Positions 12,501-24,636 of a DNA stretch of 64,000 bases are shown here, one piece after another. The position numbers and the translations under genes were made by a program. Within the stretch, counting starts at the first letter, position 1. Each line of letters starts with the position of its first letter. The DNA comes from Parascedosporium putredinis (taxonomy: Eukaryota; Ascomycota; Sordariomycetes; Microascales; Microascaceae), in the NCBI GenBank assembly GCA_949357655.1, contig CASHTG010000012.1:620001-684000 (forward strand), written 5' to 3'. The notes under the pieces are model-generated. The model was not told the DNA's origin and did no database searches. It worked only from the letters and a program-made list of their open reading frames with translations.

Positions 12501-14044
12501 GTCGGAGCATTCCGGCTCAGGATCGGTACACTGGCCATCAACACAGGTCTGTTCCCCAGAGCAGGGAATAGTGTCGGAGCATTCGGGCTCGGTACAAACG
12601 TTGGCTACGCAGATCTGTTCCCCGGAGCAGGGAATGGTATCAGAGCATTCGGGGTCCTCGCACACATTGGCGACGCAGATCTGCTCGCCAGTACAAGGAA
12701 TGGTGTCGGAGCATTCTGGCTCAGGATCGGTACACTGACCATCAACACAGGTCTGTTCTCCGGTGCAAGGAACGGTATCAGAGCATTCGGGCTCGGTACA
12801 AACGTTGGCTACGCAAATCTGTTCCCCAGAGCAGGGAATAGTATCGGAGCATTCAGGGTCCTCGCAGACATTGGCAACGCAGATCTGCTCGCCAGTACAA
12901 GGAATGGTGTCAGAGCATTCAGGCTCAGGATCGGTGCACTGGCCATCAACACAGGTCTGTTCCCCGGAGCAGGGAATAGTATCGGAGCATTCAGGGTCCT
13001 CGCAGACGTTGGCAACGCAGATCTGCTCGCCAGTACAGGGAATGGTATCAGAGCATTCAGGCTCAGGATCCGTGCACTGGTTGTTGACACAGATCTGCTC
13101 GCCACTGCAAGGAATTGTGTCGGAGCATTCGGGCTCGGTACAAACGTTGGCCACGCAAATCTGTTCCCCAGAGCAGGGAATAGTATCGGAGCATTCAGGG
13201 TCCTCGCAGACATTGGCAACGCAGATTTGCTCGCCACTGCAAGGAATGGTATCGGAGCATTCGGGGTCCTCGCAAATATTGGCGATACAGATCTGCTCGC
13301 CACTGCAAGGAATGGTATCGGAGCATTCGGGCTCAGTACAAACGTTGGCCACGCAAATCTGTTCCCCAGAGCATGGGATAGTATCGGAACATTCAGGGTC
13401 CTCACAGACATTGGCGATGCAGATTTGCTCGCCACTGCAAGGGATAGTATCGGAGCATTCGGGCTCAGTACAAACGTTGGCTACGCAAATCTGTTCCCCA
13501 GAGCAAGGAATGGTATCGGAGCATTCTGGGTCCTCGCACACATTGGCGATGCAAATCTGCTCCCCAGAGCAAGGAATGGTATCGGAGCATTCTGGGTCCT
13601 CGCACACATTGGCGATGCAGATCTGCTCGCCAGAGCAGGGAATAGTATCGGAGCATTCGGGGTCCTCGCAGACATTGGCGATGCAGATCTGCTCGCCAGA
13701 GCAGGGAATAGTATCGGAACATTCGGGGTCCTCGCAGGCATTGGCGATGCAGATCTGCTCGCCAGAGCAGGGAATAGTATCGGAGCATTCAGGTTCCTCA
13801 CAGACGTTGGCAACGCAGACCTGCTCGCCACCACAAGGAATGGTATCGGAGCATTCTGGGGTCTCGCACTGGAAGGCGACGCAAATCTGCTCCCTGGGCA
13901 GGAAATAGTACTAGAACATTCGGGGTCCTCGCATACATCGTTTATGCAAGTCTGGCCCTCGCCAAGACACGGGTCGTTGACATCATCGCAGGCCAGGATC
14001 CCCGGTGCTATGATGAGCACCGGAATAAGGTTTATCAACCTCAT
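9501..14044 (-). CDS. Giant GPI-anchored Cys-rich repeat / mucin-like / WSC surface protein
   Basis: About 1,514 residues, no intron seen. Order from the N-terminus: signal peptide (MRLINLIPVLIIAPGILA); about 29 tandem modules of 22-24 residues with four cysteines each (C-x5-C-x5-C-x4-C, core CSDTIPCSGEQICIANVC); a mucin-like block with 12 copies of PTGTT[DN]P in TESPTE-rich text; a WSC-type domain with paired cysteines (LGCFGSSGG ... CAASC ... DCFCG ... PGDPSQFCGG); a Thr/Val-rich linker; a long Gly/Asn/His/Ser array (GGNGGNGG, GSGSGS); and a hydrophobic tail (GGGIIALAIALLV) fitting a GPI signal. It should be secreted, heavily O-glycosylated and wall-attached; adhesion or carbohydrate binding is inference. 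One frame break: at 13892-13894 a G is missing on the coding strand, which cuts the signal-peptide exon from the array. Repeat count may be affected by assembly. Confidence 0.85.
9600..10640 (-). repeat. Gly/Asn/His/Ser low-complexity array
   Basis: Repeated units of about 45-60 bp encoding GGNGGNGGNGG followed by [HN D]-GSGSGSG, over about 340 residues between the WSC-side linker and the GPI signal. Long open frames on the opposite strand through this block are by-products of its composition. Confidence 0.9.
11240..11890 (-). repeat. Thr/Ser/Pro mucin-like repeat block
   Basis: Tandem units of about 27 or 39 bp encoding TESPTEPTGTTDP-like text, with 12 PTG/PSG-TT[DN]P cores. It ends toward the WSC domain in irregular Ser/Thr/Gly-rich sequence. 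This is expected to be densely O-mannosylated and to act as a stalk. Confidence 0.9.
11895..13995 (-). repeat. Tandem array of 66/72-bp units encoding four-Cys modules
   Basis: About 29 units in the giant surface-protein gene. Each encodes ECSDTIPC[ST]GEQ followed by a variant ending: ICIANVCEDP, ICVANVCTEP or [TQV]CVDGQCTDPEP. The EDP and TEP forms are 66 bp, the TDPEP form 72 bp. The signal-peptide side is dominated by ANVCEDP/ANVCTEP units, the mucin side by VDGQCTDPEP units. In the middle a three-unit super-repeat (EDP, TEP, TDPEP) occurs twice in a row, and nearer the mucin block a two-unit super-repeat does. Confidence 0.95.
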
Positions 14045-17000
14045 GTTAGATTTGTGACATGAGCTGTATCTTGGCACTCAATCTTTGTGGTGGACGTCGT
14101 ATGGTCTCCGGTCGCGGTCGTTGGCTGATTTGTTGAAGCGACCTATCTGTTGTTGATGACCAGCGCGTCTGGGTAGGCTTAATTCCATCCTTGTCGACGG
14201 ATAGGAGACTTCTTATATACTCGGAAATCCCTCTTGGCCGCCCTCCCATGTGCATTTCTGTTCTGTCAACTCCATTCGTCGTCAGTCCCAGAATCTCTCC
14301 CACCATCGACGCCACTTGGTCCGCCCGGACCTTAGCCCAGCTCTGCTTGGCTCTGGACTCCGCTTACATCTGAAATGTCCATATTTGTTGCTTCAGATGA
14401 ACCAGCTCGACCGATATTTCGAGGTGGGTCGTCCCTCACCAGTGGCTGTCTCAGAGAAAACAGCATTAGTGGCGATATCACACACTCAAACCCCTCCTCC
14501 CTCTCCGTTTAGTGTTATTTGACTTTGATAGGGACCTGCGGGGTGTGTGTACACGCACACTTGGCAACAGCGACCAACCCGCTCTCGAAGAAGCAAGCAT
14601 ACTCTGGCCCTAGTCGTCGGATGCCCTCCTAGAACTATTGCTTCTAGCCTCCTTCAAGGCGGCGCATCAAGATATCATCCAAAATCACCCGGATTCGCGA
14701 GAGGGTGTGGGTTTCGCCATGGATCTCTAAATACGAGGCAACGACTGACTTAGGTTAGTCCCACATGTCGTCGGTGGAGTGGTGAAACTCACGTTTGCCC
14801 GAATTGTTGCTCATTTTGTATTCCTTTTTGAGGCGCACACGGTTTGCTTCCTAATACCTCTTCCTGTTCATCAGGTCATTTTCTCTACTCTGTGGTTTTC
14901 TTTCTTTTCTTTTTCTTTCTTCTCCTCACGTTTCGTAGCACCACTCCGCGAGTGTGAGATTTGGGGTTTGGGTTCCTTGATTGTCCTTCTCGACCCTGGA
15001 GGAGGTCAAAGTGAAATGCGCGGCTGACTCATCAGCTTCAGTGGTCCACACCCTTTCCACTTTTGTCAAGCCTCTTGAGCACGCACCCGAAACGCGTCGT
15101 CGTACATATTGACAATGATGTTCTGTATTTGGTGAATTCCAACACCTGGCAACTCTCCCCAGACCCTGAACCCCCAAGGAGACAACTTGCGGGCGAGGAA
15201 CACATCAATTGGTTCTAACAAGTGTCTTGCTTCCAGGCTCTACTTGGATCGCCGAGTCAGCGTTAAAGATGTTGGTGAGGAAGATGTCATTTTCCCCTGT
15301 GCACCGCTGCGCCTAGAGTGCTCCATTGGCCGAATTGTGCGCCCATCTTCCTCTCTATTGAACTTTGGCCATCTGTTCCCCTTTCCGTGATCCGATGCCC
15401 AACATGTAAAGCACCGCCCCTGTTATTTTCAAATGCAAGAGGATCTCCGCATCTACCGCTATGGCTAGAGCAGTCAATACTCGGAAAGTTTATGTCTTTG
15501 GAGGGGTGGGCCCTTTGACACACTGCAGCAATTGCACACGCGAAGCCAGCCCCACGCCAGGTGGATAGATTGGTAGATGGATCCATTGCTCCCCACAGCG
15601 TCCATCACAGATGTTGTGGGGAGAGGGTCACGATCGTCACCTGTTTTCGGGTTACCCCAGGGTCAGTTTGCCCTTCGCGCTAAAATGAATTATCGGTAGG
15701 CTGGCCAACAGCTCTCGTATGCAGAGGTATGCCCACACAACTTCATCAGCGAGGCATGATCGAATGAAGTGTTGTGTCGGGAGATTCAGGGACAACCCCT
15801 TACCTTGTTACCATCAAAAAGGCGCTTGAGACACTGGATGCAAGCCCTGATTGTCCGAGATGCGGCAAGGAGAAAGGGCACTATGTCGGCCATGCTTGAC
15901 ACAGGGGCAACCAATCCTCGGGCACCTCGTCTCTCTCTCGCCTGATTTGTAAACAATAAACTTAGAAAACAATGCAGTCTTATGTCTTGAAATCTAGAAA
16001 CATCCGGGTATGGTTTTGGGAGAAAGAGTGGAAAGCTGAATGATCCTCCAGCCAGCCTAGGTTGTAAACAAGGCCGCCAAGTGAAGAGGATGTTGTGAAA
16101 TTCGACAATGAACATTGAAGTGTTGGAGAGGTGTCGAGCTGACGTAAACAGGTCCGTCTTGACCCTGGACCCATCTAGACCAAGGCCGGGCCCGATGGGA
16201 CTGGACAGTTCGTGGAGGGTTCCGTGTCTGATGAGCCCTGAGACCTGTCTCAAAGCTGACACCCATTGATAGCTCCATTAGACCTATGGATCCTTCTTCC
16301 ACGGGACGAGAATTCTCAACACACGCCTCCCCGCTCCGCCGAGGCCCCATCTCCGCCTCCACGTCCGTTTCCGAAACCTAAGTAGTTCCCACCACTATCT
16401 TCGGACTATTTGTATTAGAGTTTCACCATGTTGGGAGCCATAGGAGCGTCAATTGTTCCTGAACCCTGCACGGCGTACTCGATAGTTAGTCTCCTCACGA
16501 CCGTCTTTCTCCGTATCCCAGGAGGGCTAGATCTTTCTAAAATCAAGTTTCATGTTGAGCTATAGGATTAATATTCATAATCCCCTGACCAATGGTGGAG
16601 GGTCCTCGTAGCTTCGCGCGGGGGGCGCACCGTTTCCAGTCAAGAACCAATAAACCACATTGCTTTGTGGTGAGGGGTTCGCAAATAGTTGGGAACACGC
16701 CCACTCCCTAGGGAATCTGTTGCTATGTGTATGATAGCTAGGACACGAAGTTGCCTCAATTTAATCTCAATTGACCGAATCCGGACTGACGACAGGATTG
16801 TCAAGGTACCAAAGTGTTTCCGGAAAACCGCAAGCCACCAGATACTTATAGCTATACTCCTCAGAAATCGGCATGGCGTGGCTAGATTCGAAGCGCCGGC
16901 GTCGAAAGGCCCGTGAAAGCATTCCCACACACTGGTCGAGAATCCACAAAGGAAACAGGGCCTGTAGGTAACTAGATGACATCAATGGATCTGTTGAGGG

Positions 17001-20000
17001 GTCTGGTCTCACATACCAAAAGTTACGCACCATTGCCCGAGATTGCCCGGAGTGAACTAGCTAAGCGTACATGTATTCAACAGTAAAGAGCTTCACATGT
17101 GCAGATAGCCATACGAAGAACCGACGTACCCGTGAACGTGAATACGTAGGCTAGGGTGCGTCCGGACAAGCTCATACCTTGCTAAGGAATCGTTACAGAA
17201 TCAAAGCTTCTATCAAGAGGCCCCTACTGTCGTCCCCATACAAAAGTGTATATCCACGGATCTAAGCCCCAGGCCCCGGTATCTTTAGCCTGCCATATTA
17301 CCTTCACAGACTCCCGTGGCTGCAGCTTGATATCGCTGCCAACCTCCAGATACCGTTCTGAATCGTCGTCCATGATGATGATCCTCCGAGCCTACGGGGA
17401 TACCGGCGAGAGTTCTCAACTTCATGATGAGGCATAGCCAGCCAAAAAATCTCAACAGATAAGCATCCAAGAGCCAGGTAAACAAGACAAGAACACTTTC
17501 AACTATCCAAATTTAATAATATCTCTAACGCGGTGTAATGGTCAGATCTGAAGGGTGAGCATCAACCTTGAATTTTCCCCTACACTCCTAAACTGGACGT
17601 CTCGTGAGCGTCTTTCTCTCTTTCCCTCTTCCTTAAGACACGCCCCAAGCCACGCAAGACTATGGTTCTAGCAACATATATATATTTAGAGCGAAAAGAA
17701 TAGGAACAAAAAGAATGAAATGATGACCAAAATACACTGCGAGTGCCCTGGATAGCGATAAGTGAGCCCGGAACGCGCAAATCTCACTACTTCCGGCCAA
17801 ATTCCGGGCACTTCTTGATCATAGTATGAATACGGCAAAGGAGACGAATGAAGATAGTGAAAACACGAAGTCATGATGGTTCCTGCTCGACGATTCGAGG
17901 TGTTACAGTAGGCAATACATTACTTTGGATCTCATCATACCATGCCCCCATGTTTGAGGGAGTGCGAGACCAAGAGAAAGAAAGGTCCGCTGTTGATAAC
18001 TCATCCATTGTATGCTTGTTAAAGAAGACTGCACATGGAATGCCTTCCATTCATAGGGTGGGTTGCAAGTGAATTTAGATCGGTGGATGTGACCAAAAAG
18101 GATACTTGGACTGCTCCCAGCTCACTACAATGGATGGATTTGTTCTTTTACATCGTATCGTTGGAGGGCATTTTGGGGTATCCAGGAGGCATCGTCTCGT
18201 CTAGCGCGAGTATGTCATATTCTCCTAAAGTACCGCTACCATCGGTTATTGGCTGTCTACATATCTACTTGTAAATTATAATAACACCTTCCATGTATTT
18301 GCTAACACGGAAAACTGTGACTGCGCAGGCGAACAATATTGAGTAGCCTTCATGTCTCCTTGTCGTACACCAGCTGGATAGTCTCCTAGAATCGAGATAA
18401 TATCGTCGTAACAAGACGTAGAATCCCAGCTCTTGGATTCGATAATAGCACAACGGTGTGTATGACGATATATGCAGTAAAACTACTGTCATGTGTGATG
18501 GGATGCACGCGGCGCAGAGCTAGCTGGGAATACCCTGCATTTCCGTCAGTGATCATCGGGTGTCGTTAACTTCCCCAGGTGCAATTTGCGTCCGTATTTC
18601 GGACGATCATCTTGAAAGGCGCGCCGATCGATCCCCTGTCCGACTAGGGGTTTTTAACACTTTCTAGGAAAATTTGATAATACAAGTACGCACCTGATGA
18701 TCCAAGGCAAACCTAGCTACGGAGCTCAAGGCACGCAAGGCACGTAAACAAGCACAACAAACTTCCCAAGTCTCTGGTTTCAGACCACCTATGACACCAA
18801 GCTTCTCACATTGAAGCGACGATGGGGTTGAACCTGGACACCTGGTATTCTAGACTTGTCTCTAAATTTTCATGGATGAGGAGTGAGAGTGACTGTCTTT
18901 ATCTTCCTTGTTCTCTAAATCTTGGAGGTTATATTTTTATTTTTATTTTTATTATTTTTATTTTTTATTTCTATATTTTTGGCTTACATCTTCGGGTGCT
19001 CCTAGACTCTGAATAGGAAGTGATCTCAGAATTAATCCAGGCGATGGGTATTATTAGTCAGCCCCGGACTCTTATTAGGACGCATGGTACGGCAAGCTCT
19101 GGGGACTTTTCAGGACAAAGAAGACAGGTGAGCCCGCCAAAGGGTAGAATGAAATTAGCCAAGCTTCACTCATTTCACTTCACCCATTCTTCTCAGCTCA
19201 CGCTCGGCTGATTCGAGTCTATTCTTGTTTGTCGTGGGAAAGTTATAGCATCCTGCTGCGGTCATGTCGCACTTTCGAAAAGTCACGATATTCACGATAG
19301 AACCCTCGGCTCGTGCTGCTTTGCTCCAATGCATATGGAGTGCGCGCGACGGTATCAGGTGTGACACTGTCTGGCGACAAGCGAAGTGTGCCATGATCTG
19401 CACAAGTATCGTGGATATGAAAGAAGGAAAGTCACCAAGATGTGGGAACAACTAAATGGTGGCCCCGTCTACGAATTAATTCGGCATTTCATTGGATAAA
19501 CTAGTAGAGAGTGCACGAGATGAAAGAGACGATCCGGCGAAACTCCAAGCCCAAGGAAAGGCTAGGAATGGAAACGGAGCATGAAAATCGAGGGCTTGCC
19601 CCAAGTTCTCAAGCATCCACATTTGTCGAGGATGGCCTGTACCGAAATAGGGCTGGCGCCACTGATCCATCACGTCATGGCCAACAGCATTGAGAGTTCC
19701 AAGAAAAAGGGGGCGCCAGCGAGAGATATCCACAGATTTCCGATAATTTCGAAGCGTCTTGTCTTGAGGGGCGCTTCAAGTCGCGGGGGCACGCCATGAA
19801 TGAGCTTTTGTTGCGTTGCAGCCCATTGCTCCTTCGCAGATTGCACCCGCACACGACCCAGAGGGAGTGTCAGGCGGGCTGCACGAATCGCCCAATTGCA
19901 GAAAGCACTGCCTCCCCACAGGGAGGCCACAGGAAGGTGGATCTGGAAGGAACGCTTGGGTCAATCCCCAGGTGTAACCCCAAGAGCCTTCCCCAAGCAT

Positions 20001-21613
20001 TTTGGTATTTTGGTACACGACAAACGGACATTGAAGCCGAGAAGGATTTCGACGGCCTCTGTGGTGCCACTTGTGTCAGGACCAACAGGCCAATGAGAGC
20101 TGCCATTTTAACCCCTGCGCCGCGGCGTCTGCCTTTGAGTGGCATTGTAACAGACAGAAGACGGAGCCTGGCCTAGAGTGATTTTAATTTACCCGCAGGC
20201 GTTGATGGCGCAGGGTCCAACCAACCAGGCCAGTTCCGCACCTGACTTGTTCGTTCTGGCGCGAACTAATTTGAGCAGCGCGAATGTGCTAATCCTTTTT
20301 TCCGAGGGCCGGCTTTTCCCCCTCTCCCATTCGAAGCAACGGCTTCTGGAATGGCAGCAAAGCCTTGCCTTCACTGGCTGACCACATTTGCCATCTTCTC
20401 GAGCTAGCGTTTGGCATCGCGCAATAGCAGATGCGGTATCAAAAATATTATTAAAAACGACCAGTCGCTGTTGCACCAATACCTGCAAAAAACAGCGGCA
20501 TTTATCGAGTCGTGGCTGATGCTGGGAGAAGAATAATACCATTTTGGAAGGGGATGGACATTCCCAACAGCCAACAGCCAATGAGCAACTGGTGGAACGA
20601 CACCACCAGCCAAAGAGCTGAAGTGCTTGCCTGCGCCGCATCCTGCCCGCAAAAGACTCCTCACGAGGCCTGATGATGATGGGGTTGGGCCTCGAAAGTG
20701 AATTACGAGAGACGACTATGGCAGACAAAGTTCGTGATTCGTGCAACATTTGACAGGTGTTTGACCCGGGCTGACTGAACCCCCTTTGCCACGCTTGACC
20801 GGCCCAGGCCCACTCCATGTCTTCCATTTTGACTACGGGTATTCGGTGCTCGTTCGTGCTATGCCGGTCATCAGCAACACCATCAGCAATTGACGGAAAT
20901 CGGCAATCAGGTCGGCTCTGGATGTTCCCCGATTCCTTGGCCATGCTCATCACGAAAGATAGTAGAGGGCTAGACGAAGCCAAAGGGGAAAAAAGACTCT
21001 TGGAGCCAAGGAAAAATATACGGGCTCAAAGGGCCACCATACGAGGTGATCTCGTATCCCGCCGGTCTGTCAAAGCTGCTTTGCTCGGCGTTGACAGGGG
21101 TATTGGCAGCCCTGCCCGGATTGGGAATATCGCAATTTAACGGTTTCCAGCACCGCGCTGACTCGAGGCAGTAAGCCTGGGCGAAAAGCACGACCAACAC
21201 GTTCACTTTCCCGTGTTCCCCCTCTCTTGCGCATCTCCTTTTCCCTCCGAAATCCTTCTTTCTATGCTCATCCCTGTATGCATGGCTCGAGCCCATTTGC
21301 TCCAGATTTCTATTTTCTTACCCTCCCATCCTTCCTGCTGTCGCCCTATGAACGAATAAGGTTGGGCGTAGCCGTGGGATACCCTGGCCCCAAAAGCGAA
21401 CCGGGAGCAGGTGTTCTTGTTCCCCCTAATTAAAAACAAAGAAACCCGACTCAAAACCAGCAGCTGCCCCCACACCCGATTCCTGTCTCCCACAGGCTTT
21501 CCAACGGTTCTCCATTCACAGAGAATCGTCGACGACATTCGTTTTTTCTATTTCTTTAATACTCTAATTTTTCTTAATTCTTTTATTTATTTTTCTCTTA
21601 AACCGAATCGAAG
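14045..21613. other. 7.6-kb gene-poor divergent region
   Basis: Lies between the starts of the giant surface-protein gene (-) and the GH5 gene (+). 21430-21600 is pyrimidine-rich and fits the 5' UTR of the GH5 gene. An AT-rich patch built of TTTTTA words lies at 18931-18982. The open frames here (for example 264 codons at 20189-20983 minus) lack recognisable motifs or family-like composition. I see no terminal repeats or transposase motifs. Confidence 0.5.
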
Positions 21614-23491
21614 ATGGAAGGAAAAGCCAACCCAGATCTCGCCGCCAAGCGAAGGAGAAGAAAGATCCTATGTAAGCGCGACCTAGTTAAGAGGCAACAT
21701 CGTTGCACGACTGCATATCTCCACCTGCGCATATCATCCCGGCGCGCTGGTCTTGATATCGTGCGACATGCCACAAAAATGGACTTGAACTGACAATCTG
21801 CGCGTTTCCCCATTGAACAGGGATCGTAGTAGGAATCCTCGGTGTAGGAGTTGCCGCTGCGGTTGTGGTTGCTGTGCTTCTCAGTAAAAAGATTATTCCC
21901 CTTGGTTCCGGCTCAGATTCGAGCGGCTCCAATGCTGGGGATGACGATAGTTCCAGCTCTGGTGGCTCGGGTTCCAACAAGGGATCGGGCTCGTCCGGCT
22001 CAAGCCTGGATCTGGCAACAACGGCGGCGTGGACGCGGAGCCCGTCAAGTGCTCGACCTCGGACGACATTCCCTCCAAGCACAAGGGCACGTATCTTGAC
22101 CCCACCACCTGGTACGACATGACGGGCTTCAACTGCTCCTTTACCGCCCAGCTCGTTGGCGACCTGCCCCTCGTTGGACTCAACTCTAGCTGGGACGACT
22201 CTGCCAGCGCCAACTCCGAGGTCCCGGCCATCGAAGACTCTTGGGATTACAAGAAGCGACCCATCCGCGGCGTCAACCTCGGAGGCTGGCTCTCTCTCGA
22301 GCCCTTCATCACCGCCTCGCTTTTCGACTACGACGCTAGCAAGGGCGTTGTGGACGAGTACACGCTCTGCAAGCATCTGGGTGCCAAAAAGGCCGCTGAG
22401 ACACTGGAGAAACATTACGCCACCTTTATTACCGAGGCTGACTTTAAGGCCATTGCTGATGCCGGTCTCGACCACCTCCGTATTCCATTCTCGTACTGGG
22501 CTGTGCGTACCTACGAGGGTGACCCGTACGTCCCCAACATCTCGTGGCGCTATCTTCTCCGCGGCATCGAGTGGGCCCGCAAGTACGGTCTTCGTGTCAA
22601 GCTTGACCTCCACGGCCTCCCTGGCAGCCAGAACGGCTGGAACCACAGCGGACGCTCCAGCCAGATCAACTTCATTTCCGGTCCTGACGGCGCCAAGAAC
22701 GCGGAGCGCGCCCTCGATATTCACCGCCAGCTTGCCACCTTTTTCGCTCAGGACCGTTACCGCAACGTTGTCGCCTTTTACGGCCTCGGAAACGAGCCCG
22801 GCTTTGCTCTTCCCCTCGATGACTTGGAGGAGTGGACCGTCGCCGCTATCAAGGTCGTTGCCGATGCTGGCATTCAGGTCCCCCAGATTTTCAGTGACTC
22901 GATGCGCGGGCTCCCGACATGGAAGGGCAAGCTGGGCGGAACCGGCCAGGACCTCATCATTGACACGCACATGTACACCATCTTCGACCCCAACCTGATT
23001 GCCATGGAGCACGCCAAGAAGATCTCCCTCGTCTGCAACGACTGGAAGAGCATGGTCGTGAACAGCATGAGCGGCGCTAACGGTTTCGGCGACACCATGG
23101 TGGGCGAATGGTCTCAGGCCGACACCGACTGCACCCTTCACCTCAATGGTGTCGGTGGCGGCAGCCGCTGGGAAGGTACCTTTTCGGACACGATAGGCCG
23201 CCCTCGCTGCCCTACCGGCGACGACTCGTGCAGTTGCGACAAGGCCAACGCCGACCCCTCCACCTACACCGACGAGTACAGGCTCTTCCTCAAGACGTTC
23301 GCCATTGCCCAGATGGACGCCTTTGAGAAGTCGTGGGGCTGGTTCTACTGGACGTGGAAGTCCGAGTCCGCCCACCAATGGAGCTACGAGGCCGGTCTCA
23401 AGGGCAAGTTCATGCCCGAGATCGCCTACAAGCGCGACTGGGACTGCTCCAAGTCTGTCCCCAGCTTTGGCAAGCTCCCGAGACGTACTAA
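21614..23491 (+). CDS. GH5 exo-1,3-beta-glucanase, type II membrane form (ExgD-like)
   Basis: Glucan 1,3-beta-glucosidase acting on wall beta-1,3-glucan. Exon 1 (21614-21671) gives a basic cytosolic tip (AAKRRRRKIL); exon 2 from 21821 gives a membrane span (VVGILGVGVAAAVVVAVLL), then a Ser/Gly linker and the catalytic domain. Family motifs: GVNLGGWLSLEPFIT, LDLHGLPGSQNGWNHSG, acid/base Glu in GLGNEPG (codon 22794-22796) and nucleophile Glu in VGEWSQA (codon 23106-23108), then YWTWKSE. Two frame breaks: a C appears missing at 22005-22006 in the linker, and another at 23477-23479 near the end. With the second corrected, the protein ends LPETY at 23489-23491, matching the family; uncorrected it reads on to 23594 into 3' UTR. 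The long opposite-strand frame is a shadow. Confidence 0.92.
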
Positions 23492-24636
23492 GCAAGACGT
23501 CACGGTCGCCAACCAGAAAAATCAATTCCTCGCAACGCGTTCCTTTTCCTCCACGCGCCCGCGACCCACAGCTAACGCCACATTCCTTTTTTAACCCCTC
23601 CTCCGTCTTCCTTTACTTTTCCACGACTCAACAATCACTTACCACCGCAAACTTGTACCACAGCTTGTGGATCGAGTCTTGACACTTTTTCTTTCCAATT
23701 CGTCTCCACACGCCCTCTCACAGATAACGGATTTCTGACCTACCAAGCGAGCATCTCTGAACATAATTTGTAATTCGCGAGGCCGCCATTCCATGCCTTG
23801 GACATCTTTCCATTTTTCTCCCTCCTTGTTCTTTTGCTGCCCTTCAATCTCTACGATTCCTTCATTGGGCTGAATCTTTTTTTTCTTTTCTCATGTCTAT
23901 ACTAGATTGGGAGTCACGGCTATAGCTTGCTTTTTCTTCCCTACTTTGTACATTATACCACATGCTTCGAATTAGAATACCACCTTTTTTTCTTCCAAAG
24001 CTTTCAGTCCAGATCCTTACCCCTTTAATTCAAGGGGCGCGTACCCCGGTGACCAATTTCGCGAAACTCGTGGTTGCTGCGTGGTCATTGAACCAAGACA
24101 CGCACTGCGTTGCTGATTGTCGCGAGGTAGACAAGAAAAAGAAAAATGAGCGCGTTTGACGCACTTTGTCTCACTAGACACGCTCAACCCACTCAGTCAG
24201 CTAGCCAGCTGGGGGAAAGGGGGAGGCAAGTTATCGGAGGCCTGGTCCACCCTCCTCCCCCGCCTTTGTAAAGAGGTTTGATCGCCTTTCGAGTTCCAGG
24301 AAGTAGCTGATCGTGGCGCGTGCGTGCCCATTTCTTGACCCGGACGACTCGGTCCGTGAGGATGGGAGCTGGAGGCTTATTGATGAGAGAGTTTGAACAT
24401 AGACCTGCTATGTTCCCGGAGCCACCATCCTATATCTTTTGGGGGCAGAACCCGTGCGCTGAACAGGTACATCCATTGATCCCTTGTACATGAACGCGAC
24501 GCGATTTGCACTCCCTGCGAAAGAATGAGAGGCTACCCTACCGCCACCTGTGTGCCCTCATCATCTGCGAATCGCACCAGTAGCTGACTACATCTGGTGT
24601 AGGCTAGAAGTTTTTAGCCTTTTTCGTCTCCGCCTT
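23492..24636. other. Convergent 3' region, no gene seen
   Basis: Between the GH5 gene (+) and the transcription-factor gene (-). The first 450 bases are pyrimidine-rich and likely 3' UTR of the GH5 gene. Nothing else is supported. Confidence 0.5.

Noticed and set aside
11895..13995. CRISPR-like direct repeats
   Set aside because: Units are contiguous, in-frame coding repeats without spacers, in a eukaryotic gene.
12117..14057. 646-codon open frame on plus through the Cys-module array
   Set aside because: Antisense of the tandem repeat: a 66-bp period without stops in one unit stays open over the entire array. The minus frame has a signal peptide, regular cysteines and a GPI end.
15786..16262. 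158-codon minus frame
   Set aside because: No domain, several overlapping frames of similar length, typical of non-coding DNA.
20189..20983. 264-codon minus frame
   Set aside because: No recognisable motif, Arg/Ser/Cys-rich chance composition, no splice-linked extension.
21687..23525. 612-codon open frame on the minus strand across the GH5 gene
   Set aside because: Exact antisense of a gene with all catalytic motifs on plus; it arises from GC-rich third positions and has no domain.
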